Below are positions 45,011-52,516 of a stretch of 64,000 nucleotides of DNA, one piece after another. Numbering within the stretch: position 1 is the stretch's first letter; every line of letters begins with the position of its first letter. The DNA is from Georgenia faecalis (GTDB lineage: Bacteria; Actinomycetota; Actinomycetes; Actinomycetales; Actinomycetaceae). A program made the position numbers and the translations under genes. The DNA lies in the NCBI RefSeq assembly GCF_003710105.1, contig NZ_CP033325.1, positions 2,728,001 through 2,792,000 of the forward strand, read 5' to 3'. A model generated the notes under the pieces. That model was given only the letters and a program-made list of their open reading frames with translations, had not been told where the DNA came from and made no database searches.

Positions 45011-45050
45011 CGTGAGGTCCAGCGTAGGCGCTGGTACTGACACCGACGCC

Positions 45051-45533
45051 TCAGGTGCGCCACATCCCCAGGAACAGGGCGCCCGCGGCGACCAGCGCGC
45101 CGGCGAGCTCGATGAGGATGGACAGCCCGGTCGCCTTCATGGCGCGCCAGGTCGCCCGCCAGGCGTCGCCCTGCGCGCGCAGGCGCGCGCTCTCCATGAG
45201 GTAGACGCCGAGGACGAACCCCAGCGGCAGCCCCACCACGGGGACGACGAAGAAGCCGACGACGCCCACCACCGCCCCCACGACGATGGTCCGGTTGGGC
45301 ACGCCGCCGCGGCCGAGGTACCGGCCGGCGACGTAGTACTTGGCCACTGCGGAGACGACGACGGCGAGGGTCGCCACGACGCCGACCGTCCAGCCGACGC
45401 CGCCGCCGGTGACCACCGCCCACACGAGGGCGGCCACGAGGACGATGAGGGCGCCGGGGATGACCTGGACGATCGCCCCGACGAGCCCGACGACGACCGC
45501 GAGGACGACGAGGCCCTCCTCGATCCCGCCCAT
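45051..45533 (-). CDS. DUF456 family membrane protein
   Basis: A 160-residue protein with about five hydrophobic segments and Gly-rich turns. It matches the DUF456 pattern (VGLVGAIVQVIPGALIVLVAALV at the start, GAVVGVVGFFVVPVVGLPLGFVLG in the middle). These repeats of the form Gly-x-x-x-Pro-Gly recall glycine-zipper membrane proteins; the function is unknown. The ATG at 45533 lies 34 bases after another small membrane protein gene on the same strand. Confidence 0.85.
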   Translation of the reverse strand: MGGIEEGLVVLAVVVGLVGAIVQVIPGALIVLVAALVWAVVTGGGVGWTVGVVATLAVVVSAVAKYYVAGRYLGRGGVPNRTIVVGAVVGVVGFFVVPVVGLPLGFVLGVYLMESARLRAQGDAWRATWRAMKATGLSILIELAGALVAAGALFLGMWRT

Positions 45534-45567
45534 CAGCGCCGCGCCTCGCCCGTCATGGGCGCCGACC

Positions 45568-45912
45568 TTAGCGCCACAGCACCGCGAGAGCGACGTTGAC
45601 CGCGGTGAGCGCGGCGATGCTGCCGACCATGCCCGTGGTCACCCGCTCCTTGCGGCGGGACGCGACGACGACCAGCGCGGTGACGACGACGGCGATGACG
45701 AGCTTGACGCCGATCTTCACGTGGTTGAGGTCGTAGTCGAGCGGCCCGGAGGCCAGGCCGACGAGCAGCAGGCCGGTGACGAGCGCGGTGAGCGCACCGT
45801 GGAGGACACCCTTGGCGATCCGCGGGGGCCGCAGGTTCGTCAGCGTGCCGCCGAGGACGATCGCCCAGCCGATGAGGTGGAGCACGACGAGGACCGAGTA
45901 GAGGGTTGCCAT
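45568..45912 (-). CDS. Small four-helix membrane protein
   Basis: A 114-residue protein with four predicted transmembrane helices (VLVVLHLIGWAIVLGGTL; GALTALVTGLLLVGLA; VKLVIAVVVTALVVVAS; GSIAALTAVNVALAVLW). The conserved-looking VLHLIGWAIVLGG and NHVKIGVKLVIA suggest the group of integral membrane proteins related to CopD/YtcA-like His-containing helices, but no assignment is made. TAGGCT (45919-45924) ends 6 bases before the ATG, suggesting a leaderless mRNA shared with the DUF456 gene. Confidence 0.75.
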   Translation of the reverse strand: MATLYSVLVVLHLIGWAIVLGGTLTNLRPPRIAKGVLHGALTALVTGLLLVGLASGPLDYDLNHVKIGVKLVIAVVVTALVVVASRRKERVTTGMVGSIAALTAVNVALAVLWR

Positions 45913-45990
45913 GCGTCCAGCCTAGACGATGTTCCTGACACGCCGTCGTGAACCTCGCGGGGGCGCGGGGGCACTCGCGGGGCACGGGGT

Positions 45991-46662
45991 TCAGATGAGG
46001 CGGCGGGCGGCGGCCCAGCGGGTGAGCTCGTACCGCGAGGACAGCTGGAGCTTGCGCAGGACCGCGGAGACGTGGGTCTCCACCGTCTTGATCGAGATGA
46101 ACAGCTCACCGGCCACCTCCCGGTAGGAGTAGCCGCGGGCGATGAGCCGCATGACCTCCTGCTCCCGGGCCGAGAGCCGGTCGAGCTCGCCGTCGGTGGT
46201 GGCGACGTCCGCCGCGCCGGTCCCGAAGGAGTCGAGGACGAACCCCGCCAGGCGCGGGGAGAACACGGCGTCCCCGCCGGCCACCCGGCGCACGGCGTCG
46301 GCCAGCTCGGCGGGCGTGATCGCCTTGGTGACGTAGCCCCGCGCGCCGGCCCGGATGACGCCGACGACGTCCTCGCTGGCGTCCGAGACGGACAGCGCGA
46401 GGAAGCGGGTGGGCAGACCGGCGCAGCCCGCGAGGACCTCCACCCCGCCGCCGCCGTTTCCGCCGGGCAGGTGCACGTCGAGGAGCACGACGTCCGGTGC
46501 GAGCGCCCGCACGGCCGCGACGGCGCTCGGGACGTCGTCGGCCTCGCCGACGACCTCGATGTCGGGCGCCTGCGCGGCCAGCTCGGTCCGCACGCCGGTG
46601 CGCACCATGGAGTGGTCGTCGACGACGACGACGCGGAAGTGCGGGGTCGCGGGCTCGCTCAT
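45991..46662 (-). CDS. LuxR-family response regulator (LiaR/DesR-like)
   Basis: A 223-residue two-component response regulator. The receiver domain (~9-130) has VVVVDDHSMVRTGVRTEL, the phosphorylated Asp in VVLLDVHLPG (~residue 60) and the Lys in GYVTKAITPAEL. The NarL-type HTH is at the C-terminus (LSAREQEVMRLIARGYSYRE, then EVAGELFISIKTVETHVSAV). The partner kinase is almost surely the PspC-histidine kinase at 48507-49748, from which it is separated by two unrelated genes. The ATG at 46662 is chosen over one 16 codons upstream because the receiver domain begins right after it and GAGGA precedes it. Confidence 0.93.
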   Translation of the reverse strand: MSEPATPHFRVVVVDDHSMVRTGVRTELAAQAPDIEVVGEADDVPSAVAAVRALAPDVVLLDVHLPGGNGGGGVEVLAGCAGLPTRFLALSVSDASEDVVGVIRAGARGYVTKAITPAELADAVRRVAGGDAVFSPRLAGFVLDSFGTGAADVATTDGELDRLSAREQEVMRLIARGYSYREVAGELFISIKTVETHVSAVLRKLQLSSRYELTRWAAARRLI

Positions 46663-46702
46663 GCCGTCATCCTCGCAGCCCGTCGTCCCTGCGCGGGCGG
46701 GC

Positions 46703-47056
46703 TCAGCCATGGGGCTCCGGTGGGAAGGCGTCGGGGCGCAGGAGGAGCCGGACCGCGGTCTCGCCGTCGACCTCGGCGAGGACGGTCACGCCCCGCTCCC
46801 CCTCGTCGGGGAGGGTCTCGCCGAAGAGAACCAGCGCGCGCCCGCCGGCCGGGTTGGTCGGCAGCGCCCGGGCCGGCCCGAGCGCCGCCGCGAGGGCGGC
46901 CAGGTCGACGGGTTCGGCGAGATCGAGGGTGAGCAGACCGTCGGCGTCGGTCGACGCGGTGGCGACCGGGTGCCCCGTCCCCGTGGCGGGCGGCACGATG
47001 CCGGCGCCACCCGCGGCGACCCGGCGGAAGACGGCGACGTCGTCGAGCAGCGTCAC
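46703..47056 (-). CDS. Hypothetical protein, partner of the HExxH protein
   Basis: A 117-residue protein of no recognised family, rich in Ala, Pro and Leu. Its GTG start overlaps the stop of the upstream HExxH gene by four bases (GTGA), so the two are translationally coupled and probably act together. No signal peptide, membrane helix or catalytic motif is visible. The middle (LDLAEPVDLAALAAALG, then ALVLFGETLPDEGERG) suggests an alpha/beta fold. By position it could be an adaptor, chaperone or immunity protein, but nothing in the sequence decides this. Confidence 0.65.
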   Translation of the reverse strand: MTLLDDVAVFRRVAAGGAGIVPPATGTGHPVATASTDADGLLTLDLAEPVDLAALAAALGPARALPTNPAGGRALVLFGETLPDEGERGVTVLAEVDGETAVRLLLRPDAFPPEPHG

Positions 47057-48345
47057 GGCAGGTCCTCCTCGGGCAGGACTCCGTGGGCGGGGCCACCCCC
47101 GGCGGCGGGCGGGGAACCGGCCGCCTCGTCGATCGTAGGTGGCGCCGGGCTGCCGCGCGTGATGCCCGCCCCGGCCGCCGGGGCGGTGGCCCACGCGTCG
47201 TTCTCCTCGGGGAGGTTGCGGTAGGCCTCGAACGCCGGGTCGAACCGGGCCTGGGCAGCCTCGAGCGCCACCCGGTTCGCCTCGCTCGGGTCCGCGTCGA
47301 ACGCGGCCCGCGCGGCGTTGCGCGCGGCGGCGGCCGCCGTCGCCTCGGTGAGGACCCGCCCCCGCTCCTCGCTCCTCGCGCCGTAGACGCTGTCCCACCA
47401 GCCCTGTGCGACCACCGCGGGCATCGTCCCGCGCGGGAGCGGGGCCGCGCGGGCCGCCGCCGCGATCCGCGCCGGGATGCCGAGCTCGGTGGCGATGGCG
47501 CGGGCGGTGAGGCCCTGACCGGCCCGGAGCTGGGCCATCCGGAACCACTGCTCGGCGTGCCGGGCCTCGTGGTAGACCGTGTCCGCGACGTTCCGGGCGG
47601 CGTCGGCGGCGATCGAGGCCCCGCCGAGTGCGGCGTCGCCGATGAGCATCCGCCACGTCGGGAAGTCGAACGCGCCGGCGCTCACGCCGCTGGCGTCGGC
47701 GGCCGGGGTGACGGCCGGGACCCCGGCGGCGGCGAGCCGGGCGTTGACCCGCTCGACGAGCCGGTCCCGGCGGGCAGCCGGGCTCGCGAGCGCCGCCCAC
47801 TCGTCGACGACGTCCGTCTGCACCTCCTCGCCGAACGCCTCGCCCTCGCCGTCGCTGTTGAGACCAGACGCGAAGATCCGGGGCAGGGTCCGCGGCCCCG
47901 CCTTGCCGTCGACGGCGAGCGCCGGGTCGCCCGCGCCGTCGGCGGCCTGCCAGTCGGCGACGGCGAGGACGAGCGCGTCGTCGGCACCGCCCGCGGCGGC
48001 CAGGCCGAGGGCCTCGCGGAGCTGGGTGAGGATCGCCGGCGTGTAGAGCCACGGCTGCGACGTGTAGTAGCGCCGGGCGTCCGCGACCGCTGCGGCGTCG
48101 AGCCGCGGCGCCTCCTGCACGGGGGCCTCCTCCGCGACGACGTCGACCTGGCGGGAGACGGCGACGAGGCCGGCGAGGGCGCGGTTGCCGGCGCCGGTGA
48201 GGAGGGCGAGGTCAGGCCCGACGGAGCCCGGGTGGAGCCCGACGGCGCGGGGCGGCGGCCCGGGCACCTCGGAGTGCGGCACCGGGCCACGGCCGGCGCG
48301 CCCGCGCGCGCCGTCGGGGTCCCGGCGGGCACGCGCGATCGGCAC
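47053..48345 (-). CDS. DUF4157-like HExxH protein with peptidoglycan-binding-like repeat
   Basis: A 430-residue protein of unusual build. Residues ~1-45 are Arg/Pro-rich. Near residue 50 is TGAGNRALAGLVAVSRQ, like the SAGNRAV tag in DUF4157 proteins. Residues ~92-160 (YYTSQPWLY, LVLAVADWQAADG, ALAVDGKAGPRTLPRIF) resemble a peptidoglycan-binding-1-type module. Around residue 258 is VYHEARHAEQWFRMAQ, an HExxHxxQ zinc-peptidase-like motif as in DUF4157. The rest is helical and Ala-rich with a Pro/Gly tail. DUF4157 proteins are associated with extracellular contractile injection systems and other toxins; no injection genes are nearby. TACCGT (48352-48357) lies 6 bases before the GTG, so it has its own leaderless promoter. 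It lies between a histidine kinase and its regulator. Confidence 0.7.
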   Translation of the reverse strand: MPIARARRDPDGARGRAGRGPVPHSEVPGPPPRAVGLHPGSVGPDLALLTGAGNRALAGLVAVSRQVDVVAEEAPVQEAPRLDAAAVADARRYYTSQPWLYTPAILTQLREALGLAAAGGADDALVLAVADWQAADGAGDPALAVDGKAGPRTLPRIFASGLNSDGEGEAFGEEVQTDVVDEWAALASPAARRDRLVERVNARLAAAGVPAVTPAADASGVSAGAFDFPTWRMLIGDAALGGASIAADAARNVADTVYHEARHAEQWFRMAQLRAGQGLTARAIATELGIPARIAAAARAAPLPRGTMPAVVAQGWWDSVYGARSEERGRVLTEATAAAAARNAARAAFDADPSEANRVALEAAQARFDPAFEAYRNLPEENDAWATAPAAGAGITRGSPAPPTIDEAAGSPPAAGGGPAHGVLPEEDLP

Positions 48346-48453
48346 GGCGCCACGGTACGCCCGCGCCCGGTGCGTCGGTCTGCCCGGGAGGGCAGCCGTC
48401 GGGGCGGCGCACGTCGCGCCTCGACCCGGGGACCCACGGGGCTCCCTGCGCCA

Positions 48454-48521
48454 CCTCAGGCCCGGCGGCGCCTCAGGCCCGGCGGCACCTCAGGCCCGGC
48501 GGCGCCTCAGGCCCGGGGGCG
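48454..48521. repeat. Four 17-bp tandem repeats at the kinase 3' end
   Basis: CCTCAGGCCCGGCGGCG occurs four times head to tail with 0-1 changes. The histidine-kinase stop codon (48507-48509) lies in the last unit. On the minus strand each unit contains GCCTGAGG, hence a TGA. Confidence 0.92.
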
Positions 48522-49748
48522 GGCGGGCGGCATGCTCAGGTGCACCTCCGTGCCCCCGGGCCCGGGCCGGCCGCTGCGGATCCGCACGGTGCCCCCGTGA
48601 CGCTCGGTGCGCGCGACGATCGACTCCCGCACCCCGTGGCGGTCGGGCGGGACGGCGCCGGGGTCGAAACCGTCCCCGCGGTCGCGGACGAAGACCTCGG
48701 TGCCGGACGCCCCCGTCTCGACGTACAGCGAGATGGGCGCGCGGCCGTGGACGGCCGCGTTGGTCAGCGCCTCGCGGGTGGCGGCGAGCAGGACGTGCGT
48801 CCCCTCGTCCGGGGGTGCGTCGCCCGCGGTGACGACGTCGACGGCGACCCCGTGCACGTCCTCGATCTCCGCCGCGACGGCCCGCACGGCCGCGGCGACG
48901 GACGTCCCGGGCCGGGGCCGGTCGGCGTACAGCCACTCCCGCAGCTCACGTTCCTGGGCGCGCGCGAGGCGGGCCACCTGGTCGGAGTCGTCGGCGCGGG
49001 AGCGGATGAGGGAGAGCGTCTGGAGCACGGAGTCGTGGAGGTGGGCGGCGATGTCGGCGCGCTCCGCCTCCCTGGCCCGCGCCGCCCGCTCGGCGCCGAG
49101 GTCGCGCACGAGCCGCAGCCACAACGGGGCGAGCACGAGGGCGGCCCCGGCGAGGATCGCGGCGCCCGCCACGGTGCCGCCGACGAGCTCGGCGACGCCC
49201 TCTCCTCGCCCGAGGAGGAGCAGCGTGCCCACGAGGGCGAGGAGCAACCCCCCGACCACCCGCGCCGCCGCGGCACCGCGCCGGCGCCGGGTGCCCGGCG
49301 CCAGCGACGCGTCGAGCTGGCTCCACACCAGCCCGGCCCCGCCGACGGCGACGAGGACGGGCGCCAGCCACGGGTACGGGAGCGAGGTACCCGTGCGCCA
49401 CAGGACGAGGAGCGCCGCGGCCAGCAGGAGCAGGAGGGCGAGGACGACGTCCCCCAGCGCCACGCCGCGGCTCGCCGTCCGCAGCCGCGGGGCGAGCCGG
49501 GCGGCGGTGGTCGGCCGGGCCTGCGCGGCGGCGTGCACCGGGTCACCCGGCGGGACGAGGAGCCACAGCCACAGGTACATTGCCGCACCCGCACCGAGCG
49601 CGAGCGTGGCGCCGACGAAGCCGAGACGCACCTGCCGGACCGGGAGGTCGAGGTGGGCCGCGACGCCCCGGCACACCCCGGCGAGGACGCGGCCGTCCGG
49701 CGGCCGGCGCAGCGGCAGCCGCGACGTCGTCGCACCCGGGAGGCTCAC
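48507..49748 (-). CDS. PspC-domain sensor histidine kinase (LiaS/DesK-like)
   Basis: A 413-residue membrane sensor kinase. An N-terminal PspC domain (~8-70, PPDGRVLAGVCRGVAAHLDL) contributes the first helix. About four more helices (~100-205) follow, then a HisKA_3 domain with the phosphorylated His in DIAAHLHDSVLQTLSLI (~residue 230) and an HATPase domain with EALTNAAVHG and RDRGDGFDPG. PspC-kinases sense envelope stress. The GTG start at 49748 gives the expected PspC N-terminus. It is divergent from the PspC/LiaF-like gene; the matching LuxR regulator is 1.8 kb downstream, beyond two foreign-looking genes. Confidence 0.92.
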   Translation of the reverse strand: MSLPGATTSRLPLRRPPDGRVLAGVCRGVAAHLDLPVRQVRLGFVGATLALGAGAAMYLWLWLLVPPGDPVHAAAQARPTTAARLAPRLRTASRGVALGDVVLALLLLLAAALLVLWRTGTSLPYPWLAPVLVAVGGAGLVWSQLDASLAPGTRRRRGAAAARVVGGLLLALVGTLLLLGRGEGVAELVGGTVAGAAILAGAALVLAPLWLRLVRDLGAERAARAREAERADIAAHLHDSVLQTLSLIRSRADDSDQVARLARAQERELREWLYADRPRPGTSVAAAVRAVAAEIEDVHGVAVDVVTAGDAPPDEGTHVLLAATREALTNAAVHGRAPISLYVETGASGTEVFVRDRGDGFDPGAVPPDRHGVRESIVARTERHGGTVRIRSGRPGPGGTEVHLSMPPARPRA

Positions 49749-49895
49749 GCCCGCATCGTCACACGGTTCGGCGCCCACGGGGACCCCGGCGAGGGGTTTC
49801 CGGGGTGACCCCCGCCCAGGCGCTCCGCCGATCCAGGGGTCATTCAGGGGATCCCCCGATAGCCCCGCGGGCCGTCCACGCGGTTGGCTCGGACC

Positions 49896-51479
49896 ATGAG
49901 CACCAGTCCCCCGCCCCCCACCCCGCCGGACGTCGGTGCCGGCTTCTTCGACTCGCTCCGGCGCCTGGGCGTGTGGCGGACCCAGGACCGCTGGGTCGGC
50001 GGCGTGGCGGCCGGCACCGCCGACCGCTGGGGGATCGACCCCGTCCTCGTGCGCGGCCTCCTCGTCGTGCTCACCCTCGTCTTCGGGGGCCTCGGCCTCG
50101 TCCTCTACGGCCTCGGCTGGCTCCTCCTGCCTGACGCGCGCGACGGGCGCATCCTCACCCAGGAGGCCCTGCGCGGCCGGGGCAGCGCGGCACTGGCGGG
50201 CGCCATCGCCCTCTTCGTCATCGGCATCTCCCGCCCGGGCTTCTGGTGGAGCTCCACCGGCGACGTCTGGGGCGGGCTGTGGGTGCTCGCGCTCGGCGGG
50301 CTCGCCGTCCTCGTCGTCGCCGTCGTGCGGGGCGGGCGGACGGACCCGCCGACGTACCCGCCCGGCCCGACCTACCCGGTCGGGGCCGCCTACCCGCCCG
50401 ACGCCGCCTACCCCGCGGGCACCACCTACCCCCCCGACGTCGCCTACCCCGCAGGCACCACCTACCCGCCCGGCCCCGCCTACCCGGCGGGGACCACCTA
50501 CCCGCCCGGCTCCTCGGCCAGTCCGAGCGTCGTCGACGACCGCATGACGACGGCGGGGACACCCGACACGCAGGCACCCGACACCGAACCGGCCGGCGAC
50601 ACAGCGGCGACCAGCGCGGGCCCGGCCACCGCCCCGCTCCCACCCGCGGGGCTGGGCGGCGGCGTCCCGGCCAGCGCGTACTGGGCGGGCGGACCGTCCG
50701 CGGACCGGCCCCCGGCCGGCGGGACGCCCCCTCTCCCCCCGCCGGTCCCGGGTCCCCCGCCGGTCCCCGGTCCGGGCCGCCGGACCGTCAGCGTCGTCCT
50801 CGCACTGTGCCTCATCACCGCCGCGGCCCTGCTGCTGGCCCATCGCGCCGGCGCCCTGGGCGGCGCCGTCGGCCTCGTCATCGGGGGCACCGTCCTCTCC
50901 CTGCTCGGCCTGGGCGTCATCGCCAGCGGGGTCCGCGGTCGCCGCCAGGGGGCGCTCGGGGGGCTCGCCCTCGTCCTCGCCATCGTCCTGGTACCGGCTG
51001 CCTCGGCCGTCGCGGTCCTCCCCGGCCTCGGCGCGATCAGCACCCTCGGTACCGGGTCCGCCCTCGTGGGCGAGCCGACGTTCCGGCCGGCGACCGGCCC
51101 GCAGGCCCGCGAGGGCTACGAGCTCGCCGCCGGGGAGCTCACCGTCGACCTCACCGACCTCGGACCCACCCGCGGCACGGTCGAGGTGCCGGTCGAGGTG
51201 GCCTTCGGCGTGGCGCGCGTCATCGTGCCCGCCGACGCCCGCGTCGAGGTCCGCGCGAGCGTCGCGGGGGGCGAGGTCATCGGCCGCTTCGACGGGGCCT
51301 GGTCCGCCGCCGGCGACACCCCGGTCTCGGACGTCACCCGGGGCGGGGACTCGCTCGTGAGCGGGACGGGCGTCGAGGTCGTCGTCGCCCAGGAGGGCAT
51401 CCGCGCCGCGGACGGCCCGGACATCGTCGTCGAGGTCGAGGTCGGCTTCGGTCAGATCGTCATCGAGGAGCAGTCATGA
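49896..51479 (+). CDS. PspC domain protein with LiaF-like C-terminus
   Basis: A 527-residue membrane protein. The N-terminal PspC domain (~20-90, VGGVAAGTADRWGIDPVLVRGL) and further helices are followed by a Tyr-Pro-rich repeat region (~150-210, units like TYPPGPTYP and AYPAGTTYP). Next comes a Pro-rich linker with three more helices (~295-385) and a C-terminal soluble domain (~405-527, GELTVDLTDLG, VAFGVARVIVPADARVEV) like the DUF2154/LiaF toast-rack region. LiaF-type proteins hold their kinase inactive until the envelope is stressed. Divergent from the kinase gene, it likely modulates it. Its stop overlaps the ATG of the next small gene (ATGA). Confidence 0.88.
   Translation: MSTSPPPPTPPDVGAGFFDSLRRLGVWRTQDRWVGGVAAGTADRWGIDPVLVRGLLVVLTLVFGGLGLVLYGLGWLLLPDARDGRILTQEALRGRGSAALAGAIALFVIGISRPGFWWSSTGDVWGGLWVLALGGLAVLVVAVVRGGRTDPPTYPPGPTYPVGAAYPPDAAYPAGTTYPPDVAYPAGTTYPPGPAYPAGTTYPPGSSASPSVVDDRMTTAGTPDTQAPDTEPAGDTAATSAGPATAPLPPAGLGGGVPASAYWAGGPSADRPPAGGTPPLPPPVPGPPPVPGPGRRTVSVVLALCLITAAALLLAHRAGALGGAVGLVIGGTVLSLLGLGVIASGVRGRRQGALGGLALVLAIVLVPAASAVAVLPGLGAISTLGTGSALVGEPTFRPATGPQAREGYELAAGELTVDLTDLGPTRGTVEVPVEVAFGVARVIVPADARVEVRASVAGGEVIGRFDGAWSAAGDTPVSDVTRGGDSLVSGTGVEVVVAQEGIRAADGPDIVVEVEVGFGQIVIEEQS
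50345..50515. repeat. Tyr-Pro repeat tract in the PspC/LiaF-like gene
   Basis: Imperfect 18-54-bp units encode alternating AYPAGTTYPPG/DVAYPAGTTYPPG. The repeat is on the cytoplasmic or exposed side between helices; similar Tyr/Pro tracts are flexible interaction regions. Confidence 0.85.
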
Positions 51480-51688
51480 GCAGCGAACACGTCCCGACGT
51501 CCCGGCCCCGCGGGGGCACCGTCGTGTGGGGGGTGCTCCTCACCCTCACCGGCCTGGCGGTTCTCGCCGTCGGGCTGGGGGTCGCCCTCGACGTCCAGGC
51601 GGTCCTCATCGTGCTGCTCGCCGTGGGCGGCGTCGGCATGCTCGTCAGCGCGCTCGTCCGGCGCCCCGAGGAGCCACCGCAGGACTGA
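51476..51688 (+). CDS. Small two-helix membrane protein
   Basis: A 70-residue protein with two hydrophobic helices (GTVVWGVLLTLTGLAVLAVG and AVLIVLLAVGGVGMLVSALV) between short charged ends. Its ATG overlaps the stop of the PspC/LiaF-like gene, so it is translationally coupled and probably part of the same envelope-stress module. Family not recognised. A very strong terminator follows. Confidence 0.8.
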   Translation: MSSEHVPTSRPRGGTVVWGVLLTLTGLAVLAVGLGVALDVQAVLIVLLAVGGVGMLVSALVRRPEEPPQD

Positions 51689-51695
51689 CGCCGGG

Positions 51696-51736
51696 ACGAC
51701 GAACGCCGCGGGTGGCTCACCCGCGGCGTTCGTCGT
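51696..51736. terminator. Bidirectional terminator
   Basis: A perfect 18-bp inverted repeat (arms 51696-51713 and 51719-51736, ACGACGAACGCCGCGGGT and its complement) with a 5-base loop, between convergent genes. Confidence 0.9.
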
Positions 51737-51763
51737 GCCACCGCCGAGCGGTGGTGTGCTGCA

Positions 51764-52288
51764 TCAGTCGCGGGCGACGGCGTCCTCGTCGCGGCGCGCC
51801 GTGGCGTACGCAGGCGCCTCGGCGGCGTTGGCCAGGCGGGTGAGGGCGAGCCCGACGAGCCCGAGGATGAGGCCGAGGCCGATGACCAGGGCGGCGACGC
51901 CGTAGGCGACGACCGACGTGAAGAGCGAGGCCCGCAGGAACGAGGCGTTCATGATGGAGTTGCGCTGGGCCTGGAGCTCCTCGTGCTCGGGGGAGCCCTC
52001 CTCCACCTCACGCATGGCGTTGCCGAGCTCGGCGTAGGTGCGACCCTCGGTACCGGCGAGCGCGTGCTGGTTGATGATGTCGGCCTGGGCGTAGGCGGAC
52101 AGCGGCCCGCGCACCTCGGCGCCGGCGAGGAAGTTCGCGTCCTCGGGGACGGTGATGTTCTCCGAGGCCAGCTGGTCGGACACCATGAACCAGGTGACGC
52201 CACCGGCGAGGACGAAGACGATGCCGGCGACGAGGGAGACGAGGCCGGCGATCTTGGCGAGGCCGGTGCCGGGGCGGGCAGTGCTCAT
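51764..52288 (-). CDS. Hypothetical membrane protein
   Basis: A 174-residue protein with an N-terminal helix (residues ~10-35), an extracytoplasmic region of about 85 residues (NITVPEDANFLAGAEVRGPL, then AYAQADIINQHALAGTEGRT) and two C-terminal helices (~115-160). The extracellular segment recalls the aromatic-ring-opening-dioxygenase LigA-like annotation often given to such actinobacterial proteins, which is not informative. Function unknown. The ATG at 52288 has AGGA upstream. Monocistronic; convergent with the PspC operon. Confidence 0.8.
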   Translation of the reverse strand: MSTARPGTGLAKIAGLVSLVAGIVFVLAGGVTWFMVSDQLASENITVPEDANFLAGAEVRGPLSAYAQADIINQHALAGTEGRTYAELGNAMREVEEGSPEHEELQAQRNSIMNASFLRASLFTSVVAYGVAALVIGLGLILGLVGLALTRLANAAEAPAYATARRDEDAVARD

Positions 52289-52516
52289 GGGGGGAGGTCC
52301 TTTCACAGACAAAACGGGCAGCTGCGCTGCCGGTGACACGGGAGGAAGTGCCCGCGTTATTGATCTTGGCAGGCGGATACGTGCCGGTTTGGGGCCTTGG
52401 TCCCGGTTCGCCCGGTCCGCATCCCGGGCCACTGTCCCACAACTGCCGACAATGCGGTCTCGTGCGCCGTCGCGCGAGGGGGCCGAGCGCCCTCCGCCGG
52501 GTGGGACGATCCTGCC

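Noticed and set aside
42488-45040. 850-codon open frame antisense to pcrA
   Set aside because: pcrA shows all helicase motifs on the minus strand; the opposite frame is Val/Gly/Arg-rich shadow sequence.
46703-48345. Complete contractile injection system
   Set aside because: No sheath, tube, baseplate or AAA ATPase genes are present; only a cargo-like protein is seen.
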